35,689 nt of DNA from DASXSB01 sp036506275 (GCA_036506275.1 DASXSB010000132.1:1-35689); one strand, 5' to 3'; shown: positions 1 to 8,395, numbered from the stretch's first letter. Made by a program: numbers and translations. Notes: a model not told the origin generated them from the letters alone.

Positions 1-142
1 AGTTGAGCGCGGTGGACTTGCCGCACCCGGACGGGCCGAGGAACGTCACGAGCTCGCCGCCGCGCACCTCGAGCGCGAAGTCGTCGAGGACGTTCTTCGC
101 GCCGAAGTGCTTGGTCAGGCGGAAGCGCAGGTGCTCGATCAC
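1..142 (-). CDS. ABC transporter ATP-binding protein, N-terminal part (runs off left edge)
   Basis: Only the first 47 codons are present. They show the start of an ABC ATPase domain: a beta-strand region followed by a Walker A motif, GPSGCGKST, that binds the ATP phosphates. The GTG at 142-140 is the most sensible start because it puts Walker A near residue 37, as is usual. The gene lies 14 bases beyond the stop of the solute-binding protein at 156-1325 on the same strand, so the two probably form an import operon whose permease is outside the window. The GPSGCGKST form is typical of spermidine/putrescine, iron and sugar importers. The substrate cannot be told from this fragment. Confidence 0.88.
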   Translation of the reverse strand, partial: MIEHLRFRLTKHFGAKNVLDDFALEVRGGELVTFLGPSGCGKSTALN

Positions 143-155
143 GCGCGCGCCCGCA

Positions 156-1325
156 TCAGAACTTCTTGATGCGCTGCGCGCCGACCTCCTTGTCCCACCG
201 GTCCATCGCCGCGACCAGCTCCTTCACCGGCAGCTGCGGCACGATCTTGTACTTCTTCTCCATGTCCGTGTACTCGGGCCGCCAGTGCTCTTGCACCAGC
301 TTCTGGATGTCGGCGGGCGCCTTGTCGATCGTCGCGGCCTTGATCGACGGACCGATGAACGCCTTCCACGTGAGCACTTGCTGCTCGGGCCGCCGCATGA
401 ACTTCATCAGGTCGAGGATCACCTCCTGCTCGGCCGCGGAGACGCCCTTCGGGATCGCCCAGTAGTGCCCGTCGATCACGAAGGTGGTGTTGTCGAGGAT
501 GGTGATCTTCGACTCCGGCGGGATCATGCCCTCCGCGCGCGGCTTCATGTCCCACTCCATGATGCCGGCGATCATCCAGCGCTGCTCCTGCGCGAACTCC
601 TTCAACGTGAAGGCGGTGCCCGTCGGGTAGTACTCCATCGTCTGCCCGAGCTCCTTCAGGAAGGCCCACGCCTTGTCCCAGCCCTTCTCGGGATCTTTCG
701 GGTCCTTGTCCTTCAAGATGTAGGGCATGCCGGCGAGGATCGAGCGTCCAGGGCCGCTGTTGGCGGGACGAGCGTAAAGGAACTTCCCGGGATTCGCCTT
801 CGCCCACGCCAGCAGTTGCTCCGCCGTCTTGGGCGGGTTCGGAACTTTCTTCGGGTTGTAGATGAAGACCGGCCCGCCGTTGCTGACGACGGACGGGATG
901 AGATAGCCCTCGGCCTCGTCCTGGAGCGCCTTGCCGGCGTCGGTGAGCTCCTCGCGCGGAAACATCGCCTCGTACGTCGGCAACAGCTTGACGAGCTGGC
1001 CGGCGGCGACGAGCTGGGAGGCGGCCGACTGTCCGGTCATGATCAGGTTGATGTCGAGCCGTCCCGCGTCCTGCTGCGCCTTGATCTTCGCCGGCAGCTC
1101 CGGCTCGGGCGCCCGCTGCGTCTTGATCTCGCGCACCTTGTTCGGAAACGCCTTCTTGTAGTTGTCGAGGATGACCTGCACCGAGCTCAGATCGCCCGCC
1201 ACGTCGATGACGGAGATGGTGACGGGGGCCTGCGCCGCCGCCCGGGAGCCGCCGAGCATGGCCGCCGGCGCGAGGACGAGAACGACGATAAAGCACCACC
1301 ACCGCATGGAAAGGAGCTTCGACAT
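156..1325 (-). CDS. Extracellular solute-binding protein of an ABC importer
   Basis: The 389-residue product begins with a hydrophobic stretch at about residues 8-24 and an ARA-type signal peptidase site near residue 32, so it should be exported. The rest looks like a family-1 (PotD/AfuA-like) binding protein: an opening beta strand with a D-x-x-G, a central SNGGPVFIYNPKKV segment where such proteins recognise their ligand, and a late IPKGVSAAEQEVILDLMKF segment. The ATG at 1325 follows a strong GGAGG about 8 bases upstream. The next gene (1-142) is an ABC ATPase, which supports a transport role. The ligand is unknown. The length is that of YnjB-like binding proteins, but I cannot confirm that family. 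Confidence 0.85.
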   Translation of the reverse strand: MSKLLSMRWWCFIVVLVLAPAAMLGGSRAAAQAPVTISVIDVAGDLSSVQVILDNYKKAFPNKVREIKTQRAPEPELPAKIKAQQDAGRLDINLIMTGQSAASQLVAAGQLVKLLPTYEAMFPREELTDAGKALQDEAEGYLIPSVVSNGGPVFIYNPKKVPNPPKTAEQLLAWAKANPGKFLYARPANSGPGRSILAGMPYILKDKDPKDPEKGWDKAWAFLKELGQTMEYYPTGTAFTLKEFAQEQRWMIAGIMEWDMKPRAEGMIPPESKITILDNTTFVIDGHYWAIPKGVSAAEQEVILDLMKFMRRPEQQVLTWKAFIGPSIKAATIDKAPADIQKLVQEHWRPEYTDMEKKYKIVPQLPVKELVAAMDRWDKEVGAQRIKKF

Positions 1326-1429
1326 TGGTCGTCCTCCTCCGCTGTTGTCCCGGCGCAGGCGGTGATCCCGCCGCGCTGCCGCCCGGCCCTACCAGCCGGC
1401 CGAGCTTAGCACGCCGATCGCGCGCCGGC

Positions 1430-1732
1430 TCAGATGGCGGCGCGGATGGCGCGGCGGATCTCGGCGATGCGTTTCTCGTCGCGCTTGTAGAACGTCCACT
1501 GCTTGATCCGCTTCTGACGCACGAGGCCGGCGTGGGACAGGATCCGCATGTGCTCGCTGACGGTGGGCTGGCTCACCCGGAGCTTCCGCGCGATGAGCAC
1601 GCCGCACACGCCGTCGCGCACGAGGTCGCCGTCCACCTGGGGCGGGAAGTGCGCGCGGGGATCGCGCAGCCAGCCCAGGATCTGGAGCCGGCGCTCGTTG
1701 CCGAGGGCCTTGGCGACGGCGAGGATCGTCAT
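1430..1732 (-). CDS. ArsR-family winged-helix transcriptional regulator
   Basis: The 100-residue protein has the ArsR layout: an N-terminal helix with ALGNERRLQILGWL, the recognition helix in VSQPTVSEHMRILSHAGLV (about residues 53-71) and a wing containing a KQWTFYKRDE strand. The size is typical. I do not see the CxC metal-binding motif of ArsR/SmtB arsenic or cadmium sensors; the single Cys is near residue 43, so the signal may not be a metal. It is divergently transcribed from the dehydratase gene at 1846. The two share an AT-rich, symmetric stretch (1737-1771) that is a good candidate for its operator. Probably a repressor of itself and perhaps of the dehydratase; that is inference. Confidence 0.88.
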   Translation of the reverse strand: MTILAVAKALGNERRLQILGWLRDPRAHFPPQVDGDLVRDGVCGVLIARKLRVSQPTVSEHMRILSHAGLVRQKRIKQWTFYKRDEKRIAEIRRAIRAAI

Positions 1733-1736
1733 ATCA

Positions 1737-1771
1737 CCAATTTGCCAATTGACTAATTTAAGGTAAATTGG
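1737..1771. promoter_or_regulatory. AT-rich symmetric island between divergent genes, likely ArsR-type operator/promoter
   Basis: Perfect 7-base inverted repeat CCAATTT (1737-1743) and AAATTGG (1765-1771), with centres 28 bases apart. Between them are three related 8-base direct repeats starting at 1737, 1745 and 1753 (CCAATTTG, CCAATTGA, CTAATTTA). The island is strikingly A+T-rich in a GC-rich region. It sits immediately upstream of the regulator start at 1732 and about 75 bases before the dehydratase start. A TTGACT at 1749-1754 resembles a -35 box, but there is no matching -10 box at the right distance. Confidence 0.6.
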
Positions 1772-1845
1772 GCCGCGCCGCCAGAAGAGAGGGCCGCCGC
1801 CGGGTCGGGGCTTCGCGAGGACCGGGCGGGAGAGAGCGAGGAGCC

Positions 1846-2790
1846 ATGGGCGACATCACCAGGCACGACATCGAGGAGACCGAGCATCTCATCCGTCCTC
1901 ACGTGCGGACCACGCCCGTGCTCCGCGTGAGCGGCCGCGAGGTCGGGCTCGACGGTTTTCCGCTCACCCTCAAGCTCGAGCATCTCCAGCACGCCGGGGC
2001 CTTCAAGACCCGCGGGGCGTTCGCCAACCTGCTTCTCCGCAAGCCCGGTTCGGCCGGCGTGGCGGCGGCCTCCGGTGGCAGTCATGGCGTCGCGGTCGCC
2101 TACGCCGCCCACACCCTGGGGCAGCGCGCGACGATCTTCGTGCCCACGATCTGCTCGCCCGCCAAGATCGCCCGCATCCGCGGCTACGGCGCCGAGCTGG
2201 TCGTGGTGGGCGAACGCTATGCCGACGCCCTCGCCGCCTGTCAACGGTGGATCGCGCAATCGGGAGCGATGCCCATCCACGCCTTCGACGATCGCGAGAC
2301 GCTCCTCGGGCAAGGCACGCTCGCACGCGAGCTCGCGCACCAGGCCAATGATCTCGACACGCTGCTAGTGCCCGTGGGCGGGGGCGGGCTGATCGGCGGC
2401 ATCGCCGCGTGGTACGCGAGCACGATCCGAGTCATCGGCGTCGAGCCTGCCGCCTCGCCCACGCTCCACGACGCCCTTGCCGCGGGACAACCGGTGGACG
2501 CGCCCACGGGCGGTATCGCCGCCGAGGCGCTCGCTCCCCGCCGCGTCGGCGAGTTGATGTTTCCGATCGCGCGCGCCCACGTCACGCGCGTGGTGCTCGT
2601 GAGCGAGGACGCCATTCGCCGCGCCCAGCGCACGCTGTGGGAGGCATTCCGGCTGGTGACGGAGCCGGCAGGCGCGGTCCCGGTGGCCGCGTTGCTGAGC
2701 GGCGCCTATATGCCCGGCGCCGCGGAGCGGGTGGGCGTCGTGATCAGCGGCGGTAACACCACCGCCGTCGACTTCGACGCGCGCCCCTAG
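1846..2790 (+). CDS. PLP-dependent threonine/serine dehydratase-like enzyme (fold type II)
   Basis: The 314-residue protein has the fold-type II signature: Lys54 in GAFKTRGA as the expected Schiff-base lysine for pyridoxal phosphate, GGGGLIGG at 178-185 as the phosphate-binding loop, and a C-terminal SGGNTT. Such enzymes deaminate threonine or serine to 2-oxo acids or act as serine racemases. The loop that normally reads SGGNHG here reads SGGSHG (residues 76-81), so an Asn that contacts the cofactor in relatives is Ser79. The ATG at 1846 has AGGAG at a good distance; the reading frame is open further upstream, but without support. The stop overlaps the stop of the convergent hydrolase gene. 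It faces an ArsR-type regulator. Confidence 0.88.
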   Translation: MGDITRHDIEETEHLIRPHVRTTPVLRVSGREVGLDGFPLTLKLEHLQHAGAFKTRGAFANLLLRKPGSAGVAAASGGSHGVAVAYAAHTLGQRATIFVPTICSPAKIARIRGYGAELVVVGERYADALAACQRWIAQSGAMPIHAFDDRETLLGQGTLARELAHQANDLDTLLVPVGGGGLIGGIAAWYASTIRVIGVEPAASPTLHDALAAGQPVDAPTGGIAAEALAPRRVGELMFPIARAHVTRVVLVSEDAIRRAQRTLWEAFRLVTEPAGAVPVAALLSGAYMPGAAERVGVVISGGNTTAVDFDARP

Positions 2791-3974
2791 TCGTCCGGGA
2801 CCCGGCTCAGCGGGGCTTTCAGCACGCGTGCCCCATCCGGGGAAGTCCACGTGAGCGTCACGCCAGTCTCGCCGCTGAGGACAGCCGTGGATTTGTTGCC
2901 GAGAACGGCGTGGACTTGCTTGTCCTTCACGGTCGCGTCGTACACGCCGCCGCCCGGGCGCGTGGACGTGGATCGGTAGAGCAGGCGCAGACCCGGACCC
3001 GGCCGCTCGCTTTCGACGAGGCCCACGAGCACCACTGTGTCCTCGATCAATCCCCAGTAGAGGCCAACGAGGTTCGCCACCGTTTCCGGCACCTCGGCGA
3101 CGGGCGTCAACCGCAGGCCCTTCGGCGGCGCCAGTAACTCCCGCGCCACGCTTCCCTCATTGGCGACGGGGCAGGTGAAGGGACCAGCTGGCATCTCCGG
3201 GGCCGCGAGAAAGGCGGCGAGGCACGCGCCGTAGCGAACCGCGAAGCGCCCGGTGGTCGCGGCGCCGTGGCCCTGCAGCTCGCTCACGGATTCGTCGACC
3301 ATCACGTAGGGCACGTCCCGGCTGGCGAGGATGCCTTTAGCCCGCGGCCCTCGCAACGCATTGCGAAACGTCGAGTCGCGGGCGGGGAAGACGAGGACGA
3401 GCCGCGCCGTGCGCGCTCGTTGGAGAATGCGCTCGATCACGGAAACATCCAGGTTTCCGAACGCGCCCGACTCGCGCACGCCGGGAGCGAAGGCGAGGAC
3501 CGCGTGAAGGCCCTCGGAGGCGGTATCCAGCGCCTCGAGCGACGCGTAGCCGCCGAACGACTGGCCGGCGAGTACGACGCGCCGGTACCCGAGCTTCCGC
3601 TGCGCTGTCACTTCCTGCAGCGTTCGCTCCACCGTCCGGTGCAAGGGTCCACCCGCCATCGTCTCGGCGAGGTTGTGCCGCTTGATGGCGATGACATCCC
3701 AGCCTCGTTGCTGGAGCAGCCTGAGCGCGGGCGGTACGGGAGCGCGCCATGATTCCGTGGTGCCCGAGATCCCGTGGTTCCAGATGATGACGCCGTGGGC
3801 TTGCTCCGGTCCTTGCAGGCGCAAATCGCAGAAGGCCCGTTCCGCCCAGAAGAACCGACTTCCGGGTTCCTGATTACAGGAGAGGTCCTGAGCACGAGCC
3901 ACAGTCGGCGGGAAGACCAGCACCACCACGAAAAGCGCGCTCACCGCGCGGAGCGCCGCCATGAGACACGCCAT
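2787..3974 (-). CDS. Secreted alpha/beta-hydrolase family protein
   Basis: The 395-residue product has a signal peptide (hydrophobic residues 8-21, likely cut after an ARA near 28). It then has an alpha/beta-hydrolase core: the oxyanion-hole strand with WNHG at about 65-68 and the nucleophile elbow GQSFGG with Ser139. The late acid and His are plausible within residues 180-230 (a DSTF and a GHGAATTGR segment), but I cannot fix them. The last 130 residues look like an added beta-rich domain, giving a length above a simple esterase. The ATG directly follows the stop of the DUF1345 gene, so the two are coupled. A second ATG lies four codons in. The substrate is unknown; an esterase or peptidase role is possible. 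Confidence 0.78.
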   Translation of the reverse strand: MACLMAALRAVSALFVVVLVFPPTVARAQDLSCNQEPGSRFFWAERAFCDLRLQGPEQAHGVIIWNHGISGTTESWRAPVPPALRLLQQRGWDVIAIKRHNLAETMAGGPLHRTVERTLQEVTAQRKLGYRRVVLAGQSFGGYASLEALDTASEGLHAVLAFAPGVRESGAFGNLDVSVIERILQRARTARLVLVFPARDSTFRNALRGPRAKGILASRDVPYVMVDESVSELQGHGAATTGRFAVRYGACLAAFLAAPEMPAGPFTCPVANEGSVARELLAPPKGLRLTPVAEVPETVANLVGLYWGLIEDTVVLVGLVESERPGPGLRLLYRSTSTRPGGGVYDATVKDKQVHAVLGNKSTAVLSGETGVTLTWTSPDGARVLKAPLSRVPDD

Positions 3975-4655
3975 TCAGATCACGCCGGCGGCGATGTTGA
4001 CCACGAGCGCGAGCAGCGTCGTGTTGAACATGAAGGAGAGGATGCCGTGGGCGGCCACGGTGCGGCGGACGTGCTTGCTGGTGATGCCCACGTCGGAGAC
4101 CTGCGACGTCATGCCGATGACGAAGGCGAAGTAGACGAAGTCCCAGTAATCCGGCTCGACGTCGCCGCCCGGGAACGCCATTCCACCGCCGTCCTCGTCG
4201 TAGAACTCGTGGGCGTAGTGGAGGGCGAAGATGCTGTGGATGAACGTCCACGACAGCACGATGGTGGCGGTGGCGAGCACGAGTGCGAGCGGCTGTCGAT
4301 TGGCACCGGCGCCGCCCACGCCGCCGAGCTCGGCGAAGATGGCGACCACGCTGGCGACGGCGGCGGCGAGGGTGAGGACGAGCATGGTGTGCCGACCCTC
4401 GTCCTGCTCCGCGGCGTGACGGCGCATGGTATGAACGTCCGCGCTCGCCATCGTCTCGAACATGAATATCAGGTAGAGGGCGACGCCGACGTCCCACCCG
4501 AGCAGCACGCGCGTGGCCGGCCGCCAGTGCGTCGCCACCGTGAGAGCGAGCGCCACCGCGATGCCGACGGCGGCCGATGAGAACAGCCGCGGCCGCGCCC
4601 GTACGATGCGAACCAGCGACGCCCTGCCGCCGACGCCCTGAGCTTTTGCGTCCAT
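3975..4655 (-). CDS. DUF1345 family integral membrane protein
   Basis: The protein (226 residues from the ATG at 4655) has about five hydrophobic segments. It carries the features of DUF1345: a VLLGWDVGVALYL segment early, an EDEGRHTMLVLTLAAA-like middle, TFIHSIFALHYAHEFY, and a C-terminal region with PDYWDFVYFAFVIGMTSQVSDV. The family has no firmly assigned function. A GTG start at 4688 in the same frame would add eleven residues, but I prefer the ATG because GGACCCGG precedes it and the extra residues are polar. It is upstream of, and abuts, the secreted hydrolase gene. It is divergent from the RidA gene, with about 100 bases between the starts. Confidence 0.85.
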   Translation of the reverse strand: MDAKAQGVGGRASLVRIVRARPRLFSSAAVGIAVALALTVATHWRPATRVLLGWDVGVALYLIFMFETMASADVHTMRRHAAEQDEGRHTMLVLTLAAAVASVVAIFAELGGVGGAGANRQPLALVLATATIVLSWTFIHSIFALHYAHEFYDEDGGGMAFPGGDVEPDYWDFVYFAFVIGMTSQVSDVGITSKHVRRTVAAHGILSFMFNTTLLALVVNIAAGVI

Positions 4656-4752
4656 CCGGGTCCGATATTCGTTGCCGTCGCTGTGCACGTCAAGACGATC
4701 ACGCTTGCGCGGAACGGGGTCGCTGGCCTACAACCGTGCCACGGAGGCCACC

Positions 4753-5274
4753 ATGCAGGTCGAGGAGAAGCTGAAGAAGCTCGGTTTCGCGGTGCCGAAT
4801 CTCGAAGACCTCTATCGCACGAATCCGTCCGGCGCCCACTACATCTCGCACTTCCCCGTCCAGAACCTTCTCTATCTGTCCGGCACCACTCCGCGCAAGG
4901 ACGGCCAGCCGTACCTTCCGGGCGTGGTGGGGAAGGACCTCACGGTGGCGCAAGGCGCGGACGCCGCGCGTTATGCCGCGCTCACCACGCTGGCCGCCAT
5001 CAAGTACGCGCTCGGGGATCTCGACCGCGTCCAGCAGATCGTCCACATGCTCGGCTTCGTGAACTCGGCCCCCGGCTTCAGCGACCAGCCGCGCGTGATC
5101 AACGGCGCCGCCGATCTCTTGCTGGAGATCTTCGGCGAGCGCGGGAAGCCGACGCGCGCCGCCATCGGCTGTCAGGGTCTGGGTGGCAACGCGTCCGTCG
5201 AGATCATCGTGACCGCGCTGTTCACGGGCACGGACGTGCGGCCACCGCTCGCGCGCGACCACTTCGTGAAATAG
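4753..5274 (+). CDS. RidA/YjgF/UK114 family protein (long subfamily)
   Basis: This is a 173-residue protein of the Rid family, whose canonical members hydrolyse reactive enamine/imine intermediates released by PLP enzymes. The signature region TRAAIGCQGLGGNASVEI is present. Arg135 and Glu150 have the same 15-residue spacing as the carboxylate-binding Arg and the acidic residue of canonical RidA. The protein is longer than the usual 125-130 residues, with the extra length at the N-terminus, as in the YjgF-like group 1. The start ATG is chosen because GGAGG lies 5 bases upstream. A dehydratase gene of the kind that makes RidA substrates sits 2 kb away, but it is not in the same operon. Confidence 0.9.
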   Translation: MQVEEKLKKLGFAVPNLEDLYRTNPSGAHYISHFPVQNLLYLSGTTPRKDGQPYLPGVVGKDLTVAQGADAARYAALTTLAAIKYALGDLDRVQQIVHMLGFVNSAPGFSDQPRVINGAADLLLEIFGERGKPTRAAIGCQGLGGNASVEIIVTALFTGTDVRPPLARDHFVK

Positions 5275-5277
5275 GGA

Positions 5278-5751
5278 CTACGGCTGCGCGCGCCGGCGAT
5301 GGCCGGCGATCGCCTTCTTCAGATCCTCGTACTCCTCGCACGGGAGGAGACAGATCCGCTCCAGGGCGGCCAGGTGCTCTTCCGCCTTGGCGATGTCGTT
5401 GACGAGGAGATAGGCCTCGCCCATGTACTCGTGGGCGCCGCGATGGCGGGGATTGAGCTGGAGCGCGCGGTCGTAGTGCTTGAACGCGAGGTCCATCTGC
5501 CCCAGATGCCGGTACGCGTAGCCGAGATAGTTCTGGATGTCGGCGTTGCGTGTATCGCGCAGCGCGGCCGACGAGAGCGCCTTCACGGCGGTCGTCCAGT
5601 CCTTGGCCTCGATGGCCGCTTTCCCGGCCGCATACTCCGGGTCGACCTGAACGGCGGCGGGATCGTCGTCGGTGGGGTCGGCGACCGCCGCCGCCGGGAA
5701 CAACGCGATGCCGGCCGCGAGAACCGCGGCCAGCGTCGTCGCGCGCCTCAC
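5278..5751 (-). CDS. Periplasmic TPR-repeat protein
   Basis: The 157-residue protein starts with a signal peptide (residues 1-24, cut after AVA). Two to three TPR units follow: YAAGKAAIEAKDWTTAVKALSSA, then NYLGYAYRHLGQMDLAFKHYDRALQLNP, then HEYMGEAYLLVNDIAKAEEHL. A pair of Cys residues lies at the end, in a CLLPCEEY motif that recurs in short secreted TPR proteins. The start is a GTG at 5751. The stop of the upstream TPR gene is 10 bases away, so the two are probably one operon. It converges on the RidA gene with three bases between the stops. The likely role is a scaffold in the envelope; nothing more precise is visible. Confidence 0.8.
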   Translation of the reverse strand: MRRATTLAAVLAAGIALFPAAAVADPTDDDPAAVQVDPEYAAGKAAIEAKDWTTAVKALSSAALRDTRNADIQNYLGYAYRHLGQMDLAFKHYDRALQLNPRHRGAHEYMGEAYLLVNDIAKAEEHLAALERICLLPCEEYEDLKKAIAGHRRRAQP

Positions 5752-5761
5752 GCCGCGGACG

Positions 5762-7378
5762 TCATTTGCGGGCGAGATACTGCTTCATCTCCTGCAACTC
5801 CACGCGGTCGCTGTCCGCCAGGCGCGTCAGCTGCGCGAGCTTGCGGAAGTAATCGGTGGCCTTCTTCGTGTCGCCGGCGGCGTCGGCGGCCTTGGCGGCG
5901 CCGTAGTAGCCGCGCAGTCGCTCGGGGGCGGCCTTCATCGAGGCCTCGTATTCCTTCAACGCCGCCGCCGGCTCCCCCTGCTGCAACAGCATGTCACCGA
6001 GCAGCTCGCGCATCGGATAGAGCCGGTTTTCCATGGCCACGTGCTTCTCGCTGCCGTCCTCGAGGTCCGCGGCAGCCCGCATGAGCTTCAGCCCATCCGC
6101 CTTGTTGCCCTGGCTCTGGGCCAGCCAGGCCTGGGCAGCGAGGATCTGGATCTCGACCTGACCGGCCCAGTACGCCTGATTGGCCTTCTCGAGGCTGGCC
6201 CGTTGCGCCTTCAGCGTGTCGATCTCCGTCTGGGCCGCGGTCGGATCGCCCGCGCGCGCCGCTCCCATCGCCCGCGCGAAGTGCGTGATCGCCTCCGCCT
6301 GCGGAAACTCCGTGCGGAACGGCGCGAGCCGGGCCGCGCCCTTCCAGTCCTGGCGCTCGAGCACGTAGCGGGCCTGGACGGCCGCCTGGCCCGTCGAGCC
6401 CGCCATGCGGGGGCCGACGACCTTCTTGATGGCCGCGGCGTCGTCGATGAGCGCCTTCGCCTTGGCGTCCTGACCGAGCTGGAGGTGGGCGTACGCCATG
6501 AAATCGTATGCGTGGGGGACGCCGGCGAGGGTGCCGTCGAGGTTGGACTTGGCGGCATACTCGTTGGCCACCACCACCGCGCGCTGATTCGAGCGGATGG
6601 AGGCGTCCCACATGCCGACCATCGAGTAGATGTGCGACGGCATGTGCTGCGCGTGCGGCGCTGCCGGCGCGATCTTTGCGTACTTGTTGGCAGCGGGCAC
6701 GCCGCGCTTGGCGATGGGAGGGAAGTCATAGCTGTGGATGAGGTAGTGGGTGACGCCCGGGTGGTCCGGGTACTTCTGGTCGATCGGCTCCAGGATAGCG
6801 ATGGCTTTCGTCAGGTTGTCGAGGGTCTTGTGGTCGAAGGTCTCGTTGAGGGCGAGGGCATAGAAGATTTTCGCCTCGACGTCATCCGGGTACTTGGCGG
6901 CGAGGGCCTCCATCGCCTTTTCGTAGTTCTTCGACCGCGTGTCCTGGTCGACCTTGTCGTGGTCCTTGTAGAACTCCTCGATGGCGGCCAGCCAGTCGCG
7001 CTCCCGCTCCGTCTTGGCGCCGATGGCCTTGCCCTTCTGCACGGCGTCGAGCCCCCGCTTCAACGTGGCGGCGTCGAACGGCCCCACGAGCGGGTTCGGC
7101 CGCTGGCTGATGGCGATGCCCCAGTACGCGATGGCGCACGTCGGATCCGTCTCCGGAATGGCGGAGAACGCTTTCACCGTCTCCGGAAAGAAGAACGAGT
7201 GCTGCATGGCGAGCGCGCGCTCGAATTGCGCCTGCGCCGCCGGCGAGCACGAGGTCTGGAAGAGCACCCGGCCGAGCTGGTCGGGGCTGCGGTTCACCCG
7301 TTCGTCATGGGCCGAAACCGACGGCGCGAGGCCCAGCGAGAGGATCAGTGCCGCACAGCACAGCGAGGTCTGTCTCAT
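5762..7378 (-). CDS. Large secreted TPR protein with a histidine-rich core
   Basis: The 538-residue product has a signal peptide (cut after VSA near residue 23) and many TPR helices through to the C-terminus. It matches a known but uncharacterised group of exported TPR proteins with the conserved block HYLIHSYD (about 211-218) and PHAQHMPSHIY (241-251). This gives five histidines spaced HxxxH and HxxHxxxH, which look like metal ligands rather than ordinary TPR positions. Further conserved-looking points are CAIAYWG near 81-87 and ALAMQHSFFF near 56. It heads a two-gene unit with the small TPR protein downstream. It is divergent from the gene at 7475. The function is unknown. Confidence 0.82.
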   Translation of the reverse strand: MRQTSLCCAALILSLGLAPSVSAHDERVNRSPDQLGRVLFQTSCSPAAQAQFERALAMQHSFFFPETVKAFSAIPETDPTCAIAYWGIAISQRPNPLVGPFDAATLKRGLDAVQKGKAIGAKTERERDWLAAIEEFYKDHDKVDQDTRSKNYEKAMEALAAKYPDDVEAKIFYALALNETFDHKTLDNLTKAIAILEPIDQKYPDHPGVTHYLIHSYDFPPIAKRGVPAANKYAKIAPAAPHAQHMPSHIYSMVGMWDASIRSNQRAVVVANEYAAKSNLDGTLAGVPHAYDFMAYAHLQLGQDAKAKALIDDAAAIKKVVGPRMAGSTGQAAVQARYVLERQDWKGAARLAPFRTEFPQAEAITHFARAMGAARAGDPTAAQTEIDTLKAQRASLEKANQAYWAGQVEIQILAAQAWLAQSQGNKADGLKLMRAAADLEDGSEKHVAMENRLYPMRELLGDMLLQQGEPAAALKEYEASMKAAPERLRGYYGAAKAADAAGDTKKATDYFRKLAQLTRLADSDRVELQEMKQYLARK

Positions 7379-7474
7379 GACGGCCTCCTCGGCGGTGGAA
7401 GCGGAGCGTGTCGATGGCCGCGTCGATTCTAGCCCGTATTCGTGGCATCTAGACTCGTTTTCCAGGAGAGGTCA

Positions 7475-8296
7475 ATGAACGTGAGACGCGACCAGAGCCG
7501 GTGCGCCGCCCTCGGCGTGCTCGCGATCGGCGTGCTGTGGATGGCGGGATCCTTGGTCGCTACCGCGACGGCGGCGGCGGAGGGAGTCACGTCACGGTTT
7601 CGAGAGGGCGCCACCCACGGTTTTCTCGTGCTCCGCTCGACGGCGAATGGCAACACGCTCGCCTACGGCGAGCTCACGTCGGTACCGCAGGGCGACCGCG
7701 TGCAGAGCCGGCTCACGTGGCGCTTCCGTGATGGGTCACTCCAGGACGAGCACACCCTGTACACGCAGCAGCCCATGCTGAAGCTCCTGAGTTACCGGCA
7801 AGTCCAGCGCGGGCCGACGTTCCCCGCGGACGTCGAGGTGTCGTTCGCGCGCGAGGGCGGCCGCTACGAGGTCCGGCGGCACGAGAAGGGAAAGAAAGAG
7901 CCTGAGATGGCGACGGGGACGGTAGAGCTTCCGGACGACGTCTACAACGGCATGGCGCTGACGGTCGTGAAGAACCTGCCGCGCGGAGCCACCGGGACCG
8001 GCCACATGCTCGCATTCACGCCCAAGCCCCGCCTCATCAAGATGACGATGCGTCCGGAAGGGGAGGATCCGATCATCGTCGGCGAGTCTCGCCGGAAGGC
8101 GACGCGCTATCTGATCGATCTCGAAGTGGGCGGGATCGCCGGGATCTTCGCCGCCGTCGCCGGCAAAAAGCCGCCTGATCTCCGGTACTGGCTGCTCCTG
8201 GACGAGGCGCCGGCCTTCGTCAAGTTCGAGGGCCCTTTCTTCCTGGACGGGGGGGTGTGGCGGATCGAGCTGACGGCCCCCCGCTGGCCGAAGTGA
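7475..8296 (+). CDS. Secreted protein of unknown function
   Basis: The product has 273 residues. The ATG at 7475 is chosen because AGGAGAGG lies just upstream; the frame is open eleven codons further back without a ribosome site. Residues 10-32 are a signal peptide ending in an ATA/AAA stretch. The mature part is rich in beta strands (residues 45-110, 150-260) and carries no Cys and no catalytic motif I recognise. The pattern of paired strands with charged tips suggests a beta-barrel or lipocalin-like fold, similar in feel to DUF3108-type periplasmic proteins. It is first in a run of three forward genes that are spaced too widely to be a certain operon. Confidence 0.75.
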   Translation: MNVRRDQSRCAALGVLAIGVLWMAGSLVATATAAAEGVTSRFREGATHGFLVLRSTANGNTLAYGELTSVPQGDRVQSRLTWRFRDGSLQDEHTLYTQQPMLKLLSYRQVQRGPTFPADVEVSFAREGGRYEVRRHEKGKKEPEMATGTVELPDDVYNGMALTVVKNLPRGATGTGHMLAFTPKPRLIKMTMRPEGEDPIIVGESRRKATRYLIDLEVGGIAGIFAAVAGKKPPDLRYWLLLDEAPAFVKFEGPFFLDGGVWRIELTAPRWPK

Positions 8297-8308
8297 GCCC
8301 GCGACCGC

Positions 8309-8362
8309 GTGACTCCGGGTCACTTCCGCGCGATGCTGAATCCGTGGTGGCCCGGTCCACCA
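8309..8362 (+). terminator. Two short hairpins after the gene at 7475
   Basis: GTGAC/GTCAC (8309-8323, 5-base loop) and TGGTGG/CCACCA (8345-8362, 6-base loop) lie within 70 bases downstream of the stop. Neither has a T-run, so they could slow polymerase or protect the messenger end rather than act as a full intrinsic terminator. Confidence 0.3.
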
Positions 8363-8395
8363 TCGTAAGCTTGTGAATCGCACCGGAGGTGCTGT

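Noticed and set aside
1749..1754. TTGACT as a classical -35 promoter box
   Set aside because: No A+T-rich -10 box follows at 16-18 bases; the position falls in GC-rich sequence, so I only propose an operator.
5672..7432. A 586-codon plus-strand frame opposite the large TPR protein
   Set aside because: No recognisable domain and composition typical of an antisense frame; the minus strand carries a signal peptide and TPR repeats.
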